From assembly GCF_001422735.1 (NCBI RefSeq), contig NZ_LMLZ01000012.1, forward strand, positions 406,517-470,516: a stretch of DNA of 64,000 nt. The letters run 5' to 3'. Below are positions 19,894 to 29,550 of this stretch, in pieces. The position numbers and the translations under genes are program-made. Source of the DNA: Acidovorax sp. Leaf78. GTDB lineage: Bacteria; Pseudomonadota; Gammaproteobacteria; Burkholderiales; Burkholderiaceae_C. How positions within the stretch are numbered: the first letter of the stretch is position 1; the number at the start of each line of letters is the position of its first letter. The notes beneath the pieces were generated by a model. It saw only the letters and a list, made by a program, of their open reading frames with translations, was not told where the DNA came from and ran no database searches.

Positions 19894-20359
19894 GCGCCTG
19901 ACGCGCTGACGCATTGGTGCACAGCGTTGCTTGCGAAAGCCTCGCATGTGCACATCCACGCGCAAAACGCGCTTGGCTTCGTGCATCAACACCGCGCATC
20001 TTCATGCAGGTGGCGCAGATGTTGGCCGCGCGTTCGCGGCCGATCGGCGCACTTGCCGACACGCCGCGGGCATGGTCCGCGGGCTTGCGTTGAATGGGCG
20101 TCAACGGCATCCCAAAATCCGGCATCTGCGCCGGAACGTGCGGCGAACTTGCCGTGCGTTGTCGCCGCAGTTTCGAGGGCACTTTTTGTGACCCTGCAGC
20201 CTGCTTTTGCTCCGTTTTTCGTTTGAAAATCGCGGTCCGTTGCGGCGCAAGCTTGTTTGTGAAGGCCACTTGATCGCGCTGCTAAACCCCGCCTCCCCGC
20301 CTGAGGAAGACTGCCTGGCGCAGCCACCAGGGCGGACGCACTGAAGGGAAGAACCGCCA
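19894..20359. other. Noncoding stretch upstream of bioB
   Basis: This 466-bp stretch holds no frame with family features on either strand; a leftward frame across it is Arg/Pro-rich and looks like a composition artefact. The only clear signal is GGGAAGAACC just before the bioB ATG, a good ribosome site. I do not recognise a BirA operator or riboswitch. Confidence 0.5.
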
Positions 20360-21415
20360 ATGACCACGTCCACCATCGCTTCACCTGCCGTCGCTCAACC
20401 GGTGCAGTTGCATCGCAAACCAACGGCGTCTGCCCATGGGCCCCAGCTTTCGGCAGACGCATGGTCGCTGCAGGCCATCCAGGCACTGCTCGACAAGCCG
20501 CTGATGGACCTGCTGTTCGAAGCGCAGACCGTGCACCGGCAACACTGGCCCGCAGGCGATATCGAACTGGCCACGCTGCTGTCGGTCAAGACCGGTGGCT
20601 GTCCCGAAAACTGCGGCTACTGCCCTCAGGCGGCCGAGTTCGACACAGGAGTGAAGGCGCAAAAGCTCATGGAGGTGGACGAGGTGGTGCGCGCCGCACA
20701 GGCCGCCAAGGATGCGGGCGCCACCCGTTTCTGCATGGGGGCGGCCTGGCGCGCACCCAAGGACCGCGACATCGAGAAGATAGGCGAGCTGATCACGGCC
20801 GTCAAGGACCTGGGCCTGCAGACCTGCGCCACGCTGGGCATGCTGGAACCTCACCAAGCCCATGCTCTTAAGGACGCCGGGCTCGACTACTACAACCACA
20901 ACCTGGACACCGCGCTCGAGTACTACACCGATGTCGTCAGCACCCGCGCCTACCAGGACCGGCTGGACACCCTGCAGAACGTGCGCGGCGCCGGCATCAG
21001 CGTGTGCTGTGGCGGCATCGTTGGCATGGGCGAAACGCCGGTTCACCGTGCAGGGCTGATTGCACAGCTGGCCAACCTGAACCCGTACCCCGAGTCCGTG
21101 CCCATCAACAGCCTGGTGCGTGTGCCCGGCACGCCGCTGGCGGACAGCGAGCCCATCGACCCTTTGGACTTTGTGCGGATGATTGCCGTGGCCCGCATCA
21201 CCATGCCCAAAGCCCGGGTGCGCCTGTCGGCGGGCCGCCAGCAGATGGGGGAGGCTGTTCAGGCGCTGTGTTTCCTGGCGGGCGCCAATTCGATCTTCTA
21301 CGGTGACAAGCTGCTGGTGACCGGCAACCCGGACGTCGATGCGGACGTGCAATTGCTCGCCAAGCTGGGGCTGAACGGCCATCGCACGGGGGCCGCAGCG
21401 CCAGCGCACAGTTGA
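20360..21415 (+). CDS. bioB: Biotin synthase
   Basis: Radical SAM enzyme that inserts sulfur into dethiobiotin. The [4Fe-4S] motif CxxxCxxC appears as CPENCGYC near residue 88. Further signatures are the YYNHNLDT segment, [10 protein letters not shown] and the Arg of [10 protein letters not shown] that ligates the auxiliary [2Fe-2S] cluster. The 351-aa length includes an about 30-residue N-terminal extension common in this group. It stands alone, without bioA, bioD or bioF nearby, and provides cofactor for PccA. Confidence 0.96.
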   Translation: MTTSTIASPAVAQPVQLHRKPTASAHGPQLSADAWSLQAIQALLDKPLMDLLFEAQTVHRQHWPAGDIELATLLSVKTGGCPENCGYCPQAAEFDTGVKAQKLMEVDEVVRAAQAAKDAGATRFCMGAAWRAPKDRDIEKIGELITAVKDLGLQTCATLGMLEPHQAHALKDAGLDYYNHNLDTALEYYTDVVSTRAYQDRLDTLQNVRGAGISVCCGGIVGMGETPVHRAGLIAQLANLNPYPESVPINSLVRVPGTPLADSEPIDPLDFVRMIAVARITMPKARVRLSAGRQQMGEAVQALCFLAGANSIFYGDKLLVTGNPDVDADVQLLAKLGLNGHRTGAAAPAHS

Positions 21416-21522
21416 GTCGCGCCTGAATCAACAGCGGGCCCGGAAACACACGCCTGCTTGGGGGAGTTGCGCAGTGTGGCGTTATTGCGTTCGCGAACCG
21501 CTTCGACAAGGCTGCGGATGCG

Positions 21523-22767
21523 TCAGCCAGATGTCTGCGCCCCGTTGGCGGAGCCACGCGTGCCTACGGCCCAGTAGAACGTGGGGCGCGTGCCGTTGAG
21601 CGCATGCTCTCCGATCACGCGCGACTTGTAGATCACCGGGTTGTGCGAGGCCAGCGTGCGGGCATTGCGCCAGTGGCGGTCCAGGCGGCGGTCCTCCTGC
21701 AGCGCGCTGGCGCCGCCCACGTCGAACAGGCGCGTGGCGGCGGTCAGCACCGCCTCGGTCACGGCGACCTGGGCTTTGGCGGCGCGCAGCTCCACGTCGA
21801 CCAGCAAATCCTCGGGCAAGGGCTCGCCGCGCAGGCGCCAGCGGTCCAGCTCGCCCAAACCGCGCGCCACCTCGCGTGCGGCCAGCGTGGCGATGAAGGC
21901 AGTGCTCGCCAGGTGGCCTATGACCTGCTGCACCAGCGGGTCTTCGCGCGGCACATCGCCGCTGGCATGGCTGAACACTCGCTGGCGCGGCTGCACGAAG
22001 GCGACCGCATCGCGCTCGATGGCACGCGCGATGCCGGCCAGCGTGGCGATGTGGAACAGCTGGAACACGGCGGTCATCAGCGTCGTGCCGCTGCGCGCAA
22101 AGTCGATGATGTCGCTGGCCGCCACCACCACCCGATCAAAGCGCGTGGTGCCCGAGGCCGTCAGGCGTTGGCCGAAGCCACGCCAGTCGTCGATGCACTC
22201 CACGCCCGGTGCATCGGTGGGCACCAGCGCGATGGTGCGTACCTGCGCGGGGTCGGCACCCTCGCGCTCGGCGGTGACTGCCACCCAGTCGGCGTACAGC
22301 GTGCCGGTGCTGTAGTACTTCTCGCCGCTCAACAGCCAGGTGCCGTCTTCTTGCTGGAACAGCCGGGTCTGCAGCCGGCCCAGGGCACCGTCGCCCGGTT
22401 CGGTGGTGGCGTTGCCGAAGATGGAGCCATCGGCCACGCGCCGCAGCCAGGGCGCGCGCTGATTGGGCTCGAACTCGGCCATCACGCGCTCCACAAAGCC
22501 GAAATGCGCACGCAGGGCCTGGGGCAGGTTGGAGTCGGCCTCGGCCAGCTCGATCAGCAGGTCGTAGAGCTGCTCGGGCGTGGCGCCGAAGCCGCCGTGC
22601 TCGATGGGCACACGCAGTGCGCCGAACCCGGCTTCGCGCAGCCAGCCAATGGGCTGGTGGGCCAGCTCGCGCGCATGTTCGCGCTGGGCAGCATGCTCGG
22701 CAATGCGTTTGAAAATCGGGTGAAAACGCTCAACGAGAAAGTCGTGCGTCGGGGGATTGCGGGACAT
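21523..22767 (-). CDS. Acyl-CoA-dehydrogenase-fold flavin monooxygenase (DszC/SfnB type)
   Basis: A 414-aa protein from the ATG at 22767, preceded by GAGAAG; the frame runs further upstream without conserved features. The acyl-CoA dehydrogenase fold shows the DszC-like landmarks LSGEKYYSTGTLYADW, DDWRGFGQRLTASGTTRFD and the C-terminal HWRNARTLASHNP in place of a standard acyl-CoA-binding pattern. Such enzymes use FMNH2 from a reductase to oxidise organosulfur compounds. It is divergent from the FMN reductase gene, a natural partner. The exact substrate is unknown. Confidence 0.82.
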   Translation of the reverse strand: MSRNPPTHDFLVERFHPIFKRIAEHAAQREHARELAHQPIGWLREAGFGALRVPIEHGGFGATPEQLYDLLIELAEADSNLPQALRAHFGFVERVMAEFEPNQRAPWLRRVADGSIFGNATTEPGDGALGRLQTRLFQQEDGTWLLSGEKYYSTGTLYADWVAVTAEREGADPAQVRTIALVPTDAPGVECIDDWRGFGQRLTASGTTRFDRVVVAASDIIDFARSGTTLMTAVFQLFHIATLAGIARAIERDAVAFVQPRQRVFSHASGDVPREDPLVQQVIGHLASTAFIATLAAREVARGLGELDRWRLRGEPLPEDLLVDVELRAAKAQVAVTEAVLTAATRLFDVGGASALQEDRRLDRHWRNARTLASHNPVIYKSRVIGEHALNGTRPTFYWAVGTRGSANGAQTSG

Positions 22768-23085
22768 GGGCAGCTTCTCGGGATGGGGCGAGCAGGGGCC
22801 CGCACGATGGTGTGCGCCCATGCTAGGCAGCGCGCCCAGCACCCCGAACGAAGGAATGTGCGACTGCAAATGCGGCGGGTGCATAAGCAGCGGGCTGGCG
22901 CAGGTCTTGATCGTCTTTCGGTACTTACGGTACTTGTGGTCATTGCGCATATCGATAGCTGAAAAGCTTCTAGCGACCATGCCCTGCGCGGGCTGAACCG
23001 GGGGCACAGTCAACGGCTTCTTGCGCCGTCCTGGGCATTGCGATTCGGGCGGTCTACACCGTTTTTATTCAAGATTGCATTCGCC
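22768..23085. other. Divergent promoter region of the sulfur cluster with a short direct repeat
   Basis: The region separates the leftward monooxygenase from the rightward FMN reductase. A tandem CGGTACTTA / CGGTACTTG lies at 22919-22936 and is a candidate regulator site. A decayed dispersed-repeat fragment (GATAGCTGAAAAGCTTCTAG-CG) is near 22952-22973. No gene is seen. Confidence 0.45.
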
Positions 23086-23664
23086 ATGGCCAGAACCCCC
23101 AAGATCGTCGCCGTCTCCGGCGGCCTGCAGCGCCCCTCCCGCACCCTGGCGCTGGTGCAGCAGCTGCTGAAGGGCCTGTCGGATGCCTTGCCCGTAGACA
23201 CGCGGCTGATCGAGTTGGGCGAGCTCGTGCCCCAGTTCGGCAGCGTGCTGCAGCGCTCCCATCTGCCTCCCGCCATCGAAGCCGTGCTGCGCGATATCGA
23301 ATCCGCCGACCTGTTGCTGGTGGCCAGCCCGATCTACCGCGGCTCCTACACCGGGCTGTTCAAGCACCTGTTCGACTTCGTGCACCACGAAGCGCTGATC
23401 GATGTGCCCGTGCTGCTGGCCGCCACGGGCGGCAGCGACCGGCATGCACTGGCCATCGACCACCAGCTGCGGCCCCTGTTCAGCTTCTTCCAGGCGCACA
23501 CGCTGCCCATCGGCGTGTATGCGACCGACAAGGAGTTCGACAACTACCAGGTGAGCAGCGATGCGCTGCGGGCACGCATTGCCCTGGCCGTTGAGCGCGC
23601 CCTGCCGGCTTTGCGCCAGCGGGCACACGGGCTTGTGGAAATCCCGGTTCTCTCGCTGGCCTGA
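23086..23664 (+). CDS. msuE: NADPH-dependent FMN reductase (MsuE-like)
   Basis: Supplies reduced FMN to two-component monooxygenases. The 192-aa flavodoxin-like protein starts at ATG 23086 and shows the phosphate-binding VAVSGGLQRPSRT near residue 9 and LLLVASPIYRGSYTGLFKHLFD near 80, matching the SsuE/MsuE family. Its head position in a run with two SfnB-like genes and an LLM monooxygenase supports a role in organosulfur oxidation. Confidence 0.9.
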   Translation: MARTPKIVAVSGGLQRPSRTLALVQQLLKGLSDALPVDTRLIELGELVPQFGSVLQRSHLPPAIEAVLRDIESADLLLVASPIYRGSYTGLFKHLFDFVHHEALIDVPVLLAATGGSDRHALAIDHQLRPLFSFFQAHTLPIGVYATDKEFDNYQVSSDALRARIALAVERALPALRQRAHGLVEIPVLSLA

Positions 23665-23742
23665 CCCATCCTCCGCGCAGCGAGGCATGCGGGCAGCGCA
23701 CACGCGGCCCGCATGCCGGTTTCCTTTTGACGGTGATCCCGC

Positions 23743-24996
23743 ATGACAGATACCCAATCCCCACCACCACAGGCCACACCCGATCAGCGGCCCCGAGCGC
23801 CCGACGCATCGCGCGTGCAGCGGCTGCACAGCGACCAGGAGGCCCTGGACGCCGCACACCGGCTGGCCGCGCTGTTTGCGCCGGGCGCCTCCGGGCGTGA
23901 CCGCGAGAGGCGCCTGCCGTGGGCCGAGCTTGATCTCTGGTCCGAAAGCGGGCTGGGCGGCATCACTGTGCCGCGCGCCTATGGCGGAGCGGACGTGTCC
24001 TTCACCACGCTGGCCGAGGTGTTCGTGATCCTTTCGGCAGCCGACCCGGCGCTGGGGCAGATTCCGCAGAACCATTTCGGCGTGCTGGGCGTGCTGCGCG
24101 AAGTCGGCACCGACGCCCAGAAGGCGCGTTTCTACGTCGAGGTGCTGGCTGGCCACCGCTTAGGCAATGCGGGGCCCGAGCGGCGCTCCAAGACCATCCT
24201 GCATGGCCAGACGCGCCTGGCGCAGACGCCGCAGGGCTTGCGGCTGAGCGGAGAACGCTTTTATTCCACCGGCGCATTGTTCGCCCACCGGGTGCCCACG
24301 CGCGCGTTGGACGACGAGGGCCGCGCCGTGCAGGTCTGGGTGCCGCGCGGCGCGCCCGGGCTCACGGTGGTCGACGACTGGTCGTCCTTCGGCCAGCGCA
24401 CCACCGCCAGCGGCACCGTGCGCTTCGACAACGTGGCCATCGACGCGGTCGATGTGCTGCCCATCTGGCAACTGGCCGACCGGCCGGGGCTGTTCGGACC
24501 GTCGTCGCAGCTGGTGCAGGCCGCCATCGACCAGGGCATTGCCCAGGCGGCGCTGGCCGACGCCCTGGCCTTCGTGCGCGAACGCGCGCGGCCCTGGATC
24601 GACTCCGGGCTGCAACAGGCGACCGACGACCCCTACATCATCCAGGAAGTGGGCCGACTGCAGGTGGACCTGCATGCCGCGCACGAGGTGCTGCGCGAAG
24701 CCGGCCAGTTGCTGGACGCCATCCGCGCCGCGGGCACGGTGACGGCCGAGGACAGCGCCCGCGCATCGGTCGCCGTGGCCGAAGCCAAGGTGCTGACCAC
24801 GCAGATCGCGCTCGATGCCTCCGAGAAGCTGCTGGAGCTGGCGGGTTCGTCCGCCACGCGCGAGGCGCACAACCTGGGACGCCACTGGCGCAACGCCCGC
24901 ACTCACACCCTGCACGATCCCGTGCGCTGGAAGGCGCACCTGATCGGCAACTACCTGCTCAACGGTATCGCCCCACGGCGGCACTCCTGGAACTGA
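23743..24996 (+). CDS. sfnB: SfnB-family sulfur acquisition oxidoreductase 1
   Basis: A 417-aa acyl-CoA-dehydrogenase-fold protein of the DszC/SfnB group: ITVPRAYGGADVSFTTLAEVF, GQIPQNHFG, RLSGERFYSTGALFAHRVP, VVDDWSSFGQRTTASGTV and RHWRNARTHTLHDPVRWKAHLIG. SfnB is tied to dimethylsulfone and sulfonate use in Pseudomonas. It lies 78 nt after the FMN reductase and is a close paralogue of the next enzyme, so the pair looks like a tandem duplication. Confidence 0.88.
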   Translation: MTDTQSPPPQATPDQRPRAPDASRVQRLHSDQEALDAAHRLAALFAPGASGRDRERRLPWAELDLWSESGLGGITVPRAYGGADVSFTTLAEVFVILSAADPALGQIPQNHFGVLGVLREVGTDAQKARFYVEVLAGHRLGNAGPERRSKTILHGQTRLAQTPQGLRLSGERFYSTGALFAHRVPTRALDDEGRAVQVWVPRGAPGLTVVDDWSSFGQRTTASGTVRFDNVAIDAVDVLPIWQLADRPGLFGPSSQLVQAAIDQGIAQAALADALAFVRERARPWIDSGLQQATDDPYIIQEVGRLQVDLHAAHEVLREAGQLLDAIRAAGTVTAEDSARASVAVAEAKVLTTQIALDASEKLLELAGSSATREAHNLGRHWRNARTHTLHDPVRWKAHLIGNYLLNGIAPRRHSWN

Positions 24997-25004
24997 AATG
25001 ATTT

Positions 25005-25090
25005 GGCTACCCCCTGAGTCGCTTCGCGCCTTCCCCCTGGAAGGGGGACGCCGCCCCTGCGGCGGGGCGGCCCTTGCACGGCGGCCGCTG
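25005..25090. repeat. GC-rich intergenic repeat with two hairpins
   Basis: It begins ACCCCCTGAGTCGCTTCGCG and contains CCCCCTGGAAGGGGG and CCGCCCCTGCGGCGGGGCGG, both perfect or near-perfect stem-loops. I recognise this as a common intergenic repeat of Acidovorax-like genomes. It lies between the two sfnB paralogues. Confidence 0.7.
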
Positions 25091-25151
25091 GCCTGTAGCG
25101 CGCCAGTTTCTTGGACCGCGCCTGTTGCGCAATGCTCAACGGATATCTGAC

Positions 25152-26435
25152 ATGGCCCTCGAATTGTTGAACCCATCTGAAGACGCGCAGGGCGCGCCGC
25201 CACAAAAACGTCCCGCTGGCGAGCCACCTGCACACCCGCCAGCCCAGCCCGTGCAGCGCATCCGCGACGATGCGCACGCCCTCGAAGTCGCCCGCGCGCT
25301 GGCCGCTGACTTCGCGCGCGATGCGGTGGTGCGCGACCGCGACCGCCTCCTGCCCTGGGACGAACTGGACCGCTTCACGGCCAGCGGCCTGTGGGGCATC
25401 ACGGTTCCGCGCGCCTACGGCGGGGCAGGGGTGTCGAACGTCACCCTGGCCGAGGTCATCGCCACCATCTCGGCGGCCGACGGCTCGCTGGGCCAGATTC
25501 CGCAGAACCACTACTACGCGCTCGAAGTGCTGCGCGTGGGCGGCAGCGATGCGCAAAAGGCCTTCTTCTACCGCCGCGCGCTCGACGGCGAGCGCTTTGG
25601 CAACGCCCTGGCCGAGATCGGCCACAAGGATTTCAAGCGCCGCACGCGCCTGACCACCGACGACCCTGCCGGGTGGCGGGTGGACGGGCAGAAGTTCTAC
25701 TGCACCGGCGCGCTGTTCGCGCACTGGATCCCCACTCTGGTCAGTGCGCAGCAGGATGGGCGCGATGTGACGCTGCTGGCTTTCATCCCTCGGCGGGCCG
25801 AGGGTGTCGCCATCGTCGACGACTGGGATGGCTTTGGCCAGCGCGTCACCGGCAGCGGCTCCGTGTCGTTCGACGCGGTGGCGGTCGACCCGGCCTGGGT
25901 CGTGCCCTTTCTTGCCTCGTTCGAGCGGCCCACCCCCATCGGCCCGTTCGCGCAGCTGCTGCATGCGGCCATCGACCTGGGAATCGGGCAGGGCGCCTTG
26001 CAGGCCACGCTGCCCTTCGTGCGCGAGCAGTCCCGGCCCTGGATCGATGCCGGCGTGGACCGCGCCAGCGACGACCCGCTGACGATCCGCCAGGTGGGCG
26101 ATGTGGCGGTGCGGCTGCGCGCCGCCCAGGCACTGCTGCGGCGCGCCGGCCACTTTGTCGACCAGGCCCAGGCTGCGCCCGGCGAGGCCAGCGTGGGTGC
26201 CGCCTCCATCGCTGTGGCCGAGGCCCGCGTGTTGACCACCACCGCATCGCTGGACGCCGGCAACCGTCTGTTCGAGCTCGCCGGCACCGGCGCCACGCTC
26301 GACGGCCTGGGTCTGGACCGCTTCTGGCGCAACGCACGCACCCACACCCTGCACGACCCGGTGCGCTGGAAGTACCACGCCATCGGCAACTACTACCTCA
26401 ACGGCCAGTTGCCGCCACGCCACGGCGCGCTGTAG
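25152..26435 (+). CDS. sfnB: SfnB-family sulfur acquisition oxidoreductase 2
   Basis: A 427-aa paralogue of the preceding enzyme, from the ATG at 25152. The shared landmarks are ITVPRAYGGAGVSNVTLAEV, GQIPQNHYYALEVL, KFYCTGALFAHWIP, IVDDWDGFGQRVTGSGSVSFD and FWRNARTHTLHDPVRWKYHAIG. The N-terminus has a Pro-rich extension. It is followed by a MetQ-like binding protein 39 nt later, tying oxidation to uptake of the same sulfur source. Confidence 0.88.
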   Translation: MALELLNPSEDAQGAPPQKRPAGEPPAHPPAQPVQRIRDDAHALEVARALAADFARDAVVRDRDRLLPWDELDRFTASGLWGITVPRAYGGAGVSNVTLAEVIATISAADGSLGQIPQNHYYALEVLRVGGSDAQKAFFYRRALDGERFGNALAEIGHKDFKRRTRLTTDDPAGWRVDGQKFYCTGALFAHWIPTLVSAQQDGRDVTLLAFIPRRAEGVAIVDDWDGFGQRVTGSGSVSFDAVAVDPAWVVPFLASFERPTPIGPFAQLLHAAIDLGIGQGALQATLPFVREQSRPWIDAGVDRASDDPLTIRQVGDVAVRLRAAQALLRRAGHFVDQAQAAPGEASVGAASIAVAEARVLTTTASLDAGNRLFELAGTGATLDGLGLDRFWRNARTHTLHDPVRWKYHAIGNYYLNGQLPPRHGAL

Positions 26436-26474
26436 GGCCCTGTCACCACGTCTTTTTGCCATCAGGAGTTGCAT

Positions 26475-27338
26475 GTGATCGTCCGTCCCGATTTTTCTGA
26501 CCCTGCGGCCTCGCGCCGCCGCCTGCTGCAGGCGGGATCTGCCATCGCCCTCGCGGGCCTGGGTGTGCCTGCGGCCGCAGCGCTGAAGGAGCAGCCAGGT
26601 ACCACCAAGGTACTCAAGGTGGGCGTGACCACCGGGCCGCACGAGCAGACCTTCGAGGTGGCCCGGCGTGTTGCCGAGCGCGACTACGGGCTCAAGATCC
26701 AGATTGTGCCTTTCACCGACTACAGCCGGCCCAACGCCGCGCTCGATGCCGGCGACCTCGATGCCAACAGCTTCCAGCACCGGCCTTTCCTTGCGGCCCA
26801 GGTGCGCGCGCGTGGCTACAAGATCGTGGGGTTCGGCCGCACCTGGATCGGGCCGATCGCCATCTACTCCAAGAAGTACAAGTCCATCGCCGAGCTGCCC
26901 GAAGGCGCCCGGGTGGCCATACCGAACGACCCGGCCAACGAGAGCCGTACTCTGCTGCTGTTGCAAAAGGCTGGCCACATCAAGCTGCGCACCGGCATCG
27001 ACCCGATAGCAGGCATCAACGCGACGCCGCGCGACGTGACCGAGAACCCCAGGAAGCTGCGCTTCGTGGAGATCGAGGCCGCCCAGTTGCCACGCACGCT
27101 GGACGATACCGACGCCTCCGCCGTGAATGCCGACTATGCGATCAAGGCCGGCCTCAATCCTGCCAAGGATGGCATCCTGGTCGAGGACAAGGACGGCCCC
27201 TACGCCTGCCTGATCGCAGTGCGCGAGCAGGACCAGGCGCAGCCCTGGGTGCAGCAACTGGTCAAGGCCTACCAGACCGAGGAGGTGCGCGATTTCATCG
27301 TGAAGACCTTCGGCGGCGGCGTGATCCCGGCGTTCTGA
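26475..27338 (+). CDS. MetQ/NlpA-family ABC substrate-binding protein
   Basis: Periplasmic binding protein of the methionine-type (NlpA) family: KVLKVGVTTGPHEQTFEV, VPFTDYSRPNAALDAGDLDANSFQHRPFL and the C-terminal KTFGGGVIPAF. I chose GTG 26475 (287 aa) because AGGAG lies 7 nt upstream; the TTG at 26469 would leave only 1 nt. The leader SRRRLLQAGSAIALAGL carries consecutive arginines and may use the Tat route. It has no adjacent ATPase and may share MetNI or serve a sulfonate-type ligand. Confidence 0.88.
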   Translation: MIVRPDFSDPAASRRRLLQAGSAIALAGLGVPAAAALKEQPGTTKVLKVGVTTGPHEQTFEVARRVAERDYGLKIQIVPFTDYSRPNAALDAGDLDANSFQHRPFLAAQVRARGYKIVGFGRTWIGPIAIYSKKYKSIAELPEGARVAIPNDPANESRTLLLLQKAGHIKLRTGIDPIAGINATPRDVTENPRKLRFVEIEAAQLPRTLDDTDASAVNADYAIKAGLNPAKDGILVEDKDGPYACLIAVREQDQAQPWVQQLVKAYQTEEVRDFIVKTFGGGVIPAF

Positions 27339-27342
27339 CACC

Positions 27343-28764
27343 ATGGCCACCCCGAAGAAGCAGATCCTGCTCAACGCGTTCAACATGAACTGCGTGGGCC
27401 ACATCAACCACGGCCTGTGGACGCACCCGCGCGACGAATCGGCTGCCTACAACACCATCGAGCACTGGACCGGCATCGCACGCACGCTGGAGCGCGGGCT
27501 GTTCGACGGCCTGTTCATCGCCGACATCGTGGGCGTGTACGACGTCTACCAGGCCAACGTCGATGTGACCCTGCGCGAATCGATCCAGCTGCCGGTGAAC
27601 GACCCGATGATGCTGATCTCGGCCATGGCGGCGGTCACGCAGAACCTGGGCTTTGGCGTCACGGTGAACCTCGGCTACGAGCTGCCCTACCTGCTGGCGC
27701 GGCGCTTCTCGACCCTGGACCACCTCACGCGCGGGCGCATCGGCTGGAACATCGTCACCGGCTACCTCGACAGCGCGGCGCGGGCCATGGGCCTCGCCGA
27801 GCAGCTGCCGCACGACGAACGCTACGACCGGGCCGATGAATTCCTCGAAGTGCTCTACAAGCTCTGGGAGGGCAGCTGGGAAGAGGGCGCCGTGCGGCGC
27901 GACCGCGCCGGGCGCGTGTACGCCGACCCGGCCAAGGTGCACAAGGTGCAGCACCAGGGCCGCTATTACCAGGTGGACGGCTACCACCTGGCCGAGCCCT
28001 CGCCGCAGCGCACGCCCGTGCTGTTCCAGGCCGGTAGCTCAGGCCGGGGCCAGCTTTTTGCCGGGCGGCACGCCGAGTGCGTCTTCATCTCCCCACCCAA
28101 CAAGGCCGCCGCGAGCAAGAGCGTCGATGCGCTGCGCGAGGAGCTGGTGCGCGCCGGCCGGCGGCCGGACGACGTGAAGGTCTTCATGGGCACCGCCGTG
28201 GTAACCGGCGCCACGCAGCAGCAAGCGCGCGAGAAGTACGAGGACTACAAGCGCTACGCCAGCCGCGAGGCCGGCCTGGCTCACTTCGCAGCCAGCACGG
28301 GCGTGGACTATGCCCGCTACGACCTGGACGAGCCCATTGTCTACGGCGCCACCAATGCCATCGAGTCGGCGGCCCGCACCGCCGCCCAGCACGGCTGGAC
28401 GCGCCGGCAGCTGCTCGAACTGTTCGAGCTCGGCGGCCGCTACCCGGCTATCGTCGGCGATGCGGGCCAAGTGGCCGACGAGCTGCAATCCTGGATCGAC
28501 GAGACCGGCGTGGACGGCTTCAATGTGAGCCGCACTGTGGTGCCCGAAAGCTATGAGGACTTCGTGGACTTCATCGTGCCGGAGCTGCAGTCGCGAGGTG
28601 TCTACAAGACTCAGTATGCGCAGGGCAGCCTGCGCAAGAAGCTGTTTGGCGAGGCGGACTATCTGCCCGCACGCCACGCGGGGGCGCAGTACCGGCGACC
28701 GGGCGCACCGGGCAGCGACAGTGCTGGTAGTGACAGCGAGAAGAAGTCAGCTATCAGTGTGTGA
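27343..28764 (+). CDS. LLM-class FMN-dependent monooxygenase (NtaA/SnaA/DszA family)
   Basis: A 473-aa luciferase-like TIM-barrel enzyme that uses FMNH2 and O2 to split C-S or C-N bonds. Family marks include NMNCVGHINHGLWTHPRDES, the FMN region TVNLGYELPYLLARRFSTLDHLTRGRIGWNIVTGYL (split over about 107-142) and FQAGSSGRGQLFAGRHAE. It starts 4 nt after the MetQ-like stop, so translation is probably coupled. The last 30 residues are Ser/Gly-rich and derive partly from a decayed dispersed repeat. The substrate cannot be read from sequence; the context points to organosulfur compounds. Confidence 0.88.
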   Translation: MATPKKQILLNAFNMNCVGHINHGLWTHPRDESAAYNTIEHWTGIARTLERGLFDGLFIADIVGVYDVYQANVDVTLRESIQLPVNDPMMLISAMAAVTQNLGFGVTVNLGYELPYLLARRFSTLDHLTRGRIGWNIVTGYLDSAARAMGLAEQLPHDERYDRADEFLEVLYKLWEGSWEEGAVRRDRAGRVYADPAKVHKVQHQGRYYQVDGYHLAEPSPQRTPVLFQAGSSGRGQLFAGRHAECVFISPPNKAAASKSVDALREELVRAGRRPDDVKVFMGTAVVTGATQQQAREKYEDYKRYASREAGLAHFAASTGVDYARYDLDEPIVYGATNAIESAARTAAQHGWTRRQLLELFELGGRYPAIVGDAGQVADELQSWIDETGVDGFNVSRTVVPESYEDFVDFIVPELQSRGVYKTQYAQGSLRKKLFGEADYLPARHAGAQYRRPGAPGSDSAGSDSEKKSAISV

Positions 28765-28803
28765 GCGAGGGGTGTAAACCACCCTCCAGGCCACTGCGGC
28801 TAT

Positions 28804-29550
28804 TCAAAAAGCATGGACGCGCTCCAGCGCGTTGCGCACCGCCGCAATCGCCGCCCCGACCTCAGGCCCGTCACGGTCCCTGGGCTGCGGCAGGTCGATA
28901 CCGATCGACGCGCTGATGCGGCCCGGGCCTGCCTCCAGCACCAGCACGCGGTCGCCTAGGTACACGGCCTCGTCGATATCGTGCGTCACCATCAATACGG
29001 CGATGCGGTGTGCACGCGCCACGCGCAGCAGCAAGTCCTGCAGCTTCAGGCGCGTAAAGGCGTCCACGGCTGAAAACGGTTCGTCCAGCAACAGCACTCG
29101 CGGTTGCGCGAACAGTCCGCGCGCAATGGCCACGCGCTGGGCCTGCCCGCCAGACAGCTCCTTGGGCAGGCGGGCGCCGAACCCGGCCAGGCCCACCTCG
29201 TCCAGCAACTGCGCCACGCGCGCGGCATCGGTGGATTCCTCGCCGTCGAAAGCGACATTGCCGGCGACGGTCAACCACGGAAAGAGGCGCGGCTCCTGAA
29301 AGACGAAGCGGATGTCCCGCGTGGGCCCGGCCGTGGCCCGGCCCGCCAGGCGCACCTGGCCGTCGTAGTCGCGCTCCAGCCCGGCGGCAATGCGCAGCAG
29401 GGTGCTTTTGCCGCAGCCGCTGGCCCCGACCAAGGCAACGCATTCGCCTTCCTGCAGTTGCAGGTGCACGTCGCGCAGCACCTCGTGTCCGGCGAATTCC
29501 TTGCGCCGCACGCGCACGTCGAGCAAGGGGTGGTGGGTTGCGGTCGTCAT
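28804..29550 (-). CDS. ssuB: Aliphatic sulfonate ABC transporter ATP-binding protein
   Basis: A 248-aa ATPase with Walker A GASGCGKST, Q-loop FVFQEPRLFPW, signature LSGGQAQRVAIAR, Walker B VLLLDEPFSAVDA and the switch His in MVTHDIDEA. The start at 29550 overlaps the ssuC stop by 4 nt (ATGA). The whole order ssuA-ssuC-ssuB runs leftward. The frame continues upstream antisense to nothing conserved. Confidence 0.92.
   Translation of the reverse strand: MTTATHHPLLDVRVRRKEFAGHEVLRDVHLQLQEGECVALVGASGCGKSTLLRIAAGLERDYDGQVRLAGRATAGPTRDIRFVFQEPRLFPWLTVAGNVAFDGEESTDAARVAQLLDEVGLAGFGARLPKELSGGQAQRVAIARGLFAQPRVLLLDEPFSAVDAFTRLKLQDLLLRVARAHRIAVLMVTHDIDEAVYLGDRVLVLEAGPGRISASIGIDLPQPRDRDGPEVGAAIAAVRNALERVHAF

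Noticed and set aside
20101-20226. Short frames in the bioB upstream region
   Set aside because: Arg/Pro-rich, without ribosome sites, and overlapping on both strands: typical of noncoding high-GC DNA.
19894-20359. Riboswitch or BirA operator before bioB
   Set aside because: No conserved riboswitch boxes and no BirA-type dyad were found by eye.
21604-22962. Rightward 452-codon frame opposite the DszC-like gene
   Set aside because: Antisense composition, with no ribosome site or motif.
24951-27407. Leftward 818-codon frame across sfnB and metQ-like genes
   Set aside because: It spans several well-supported rightward genes; the composition is antisense-like and no domain is recognisable.
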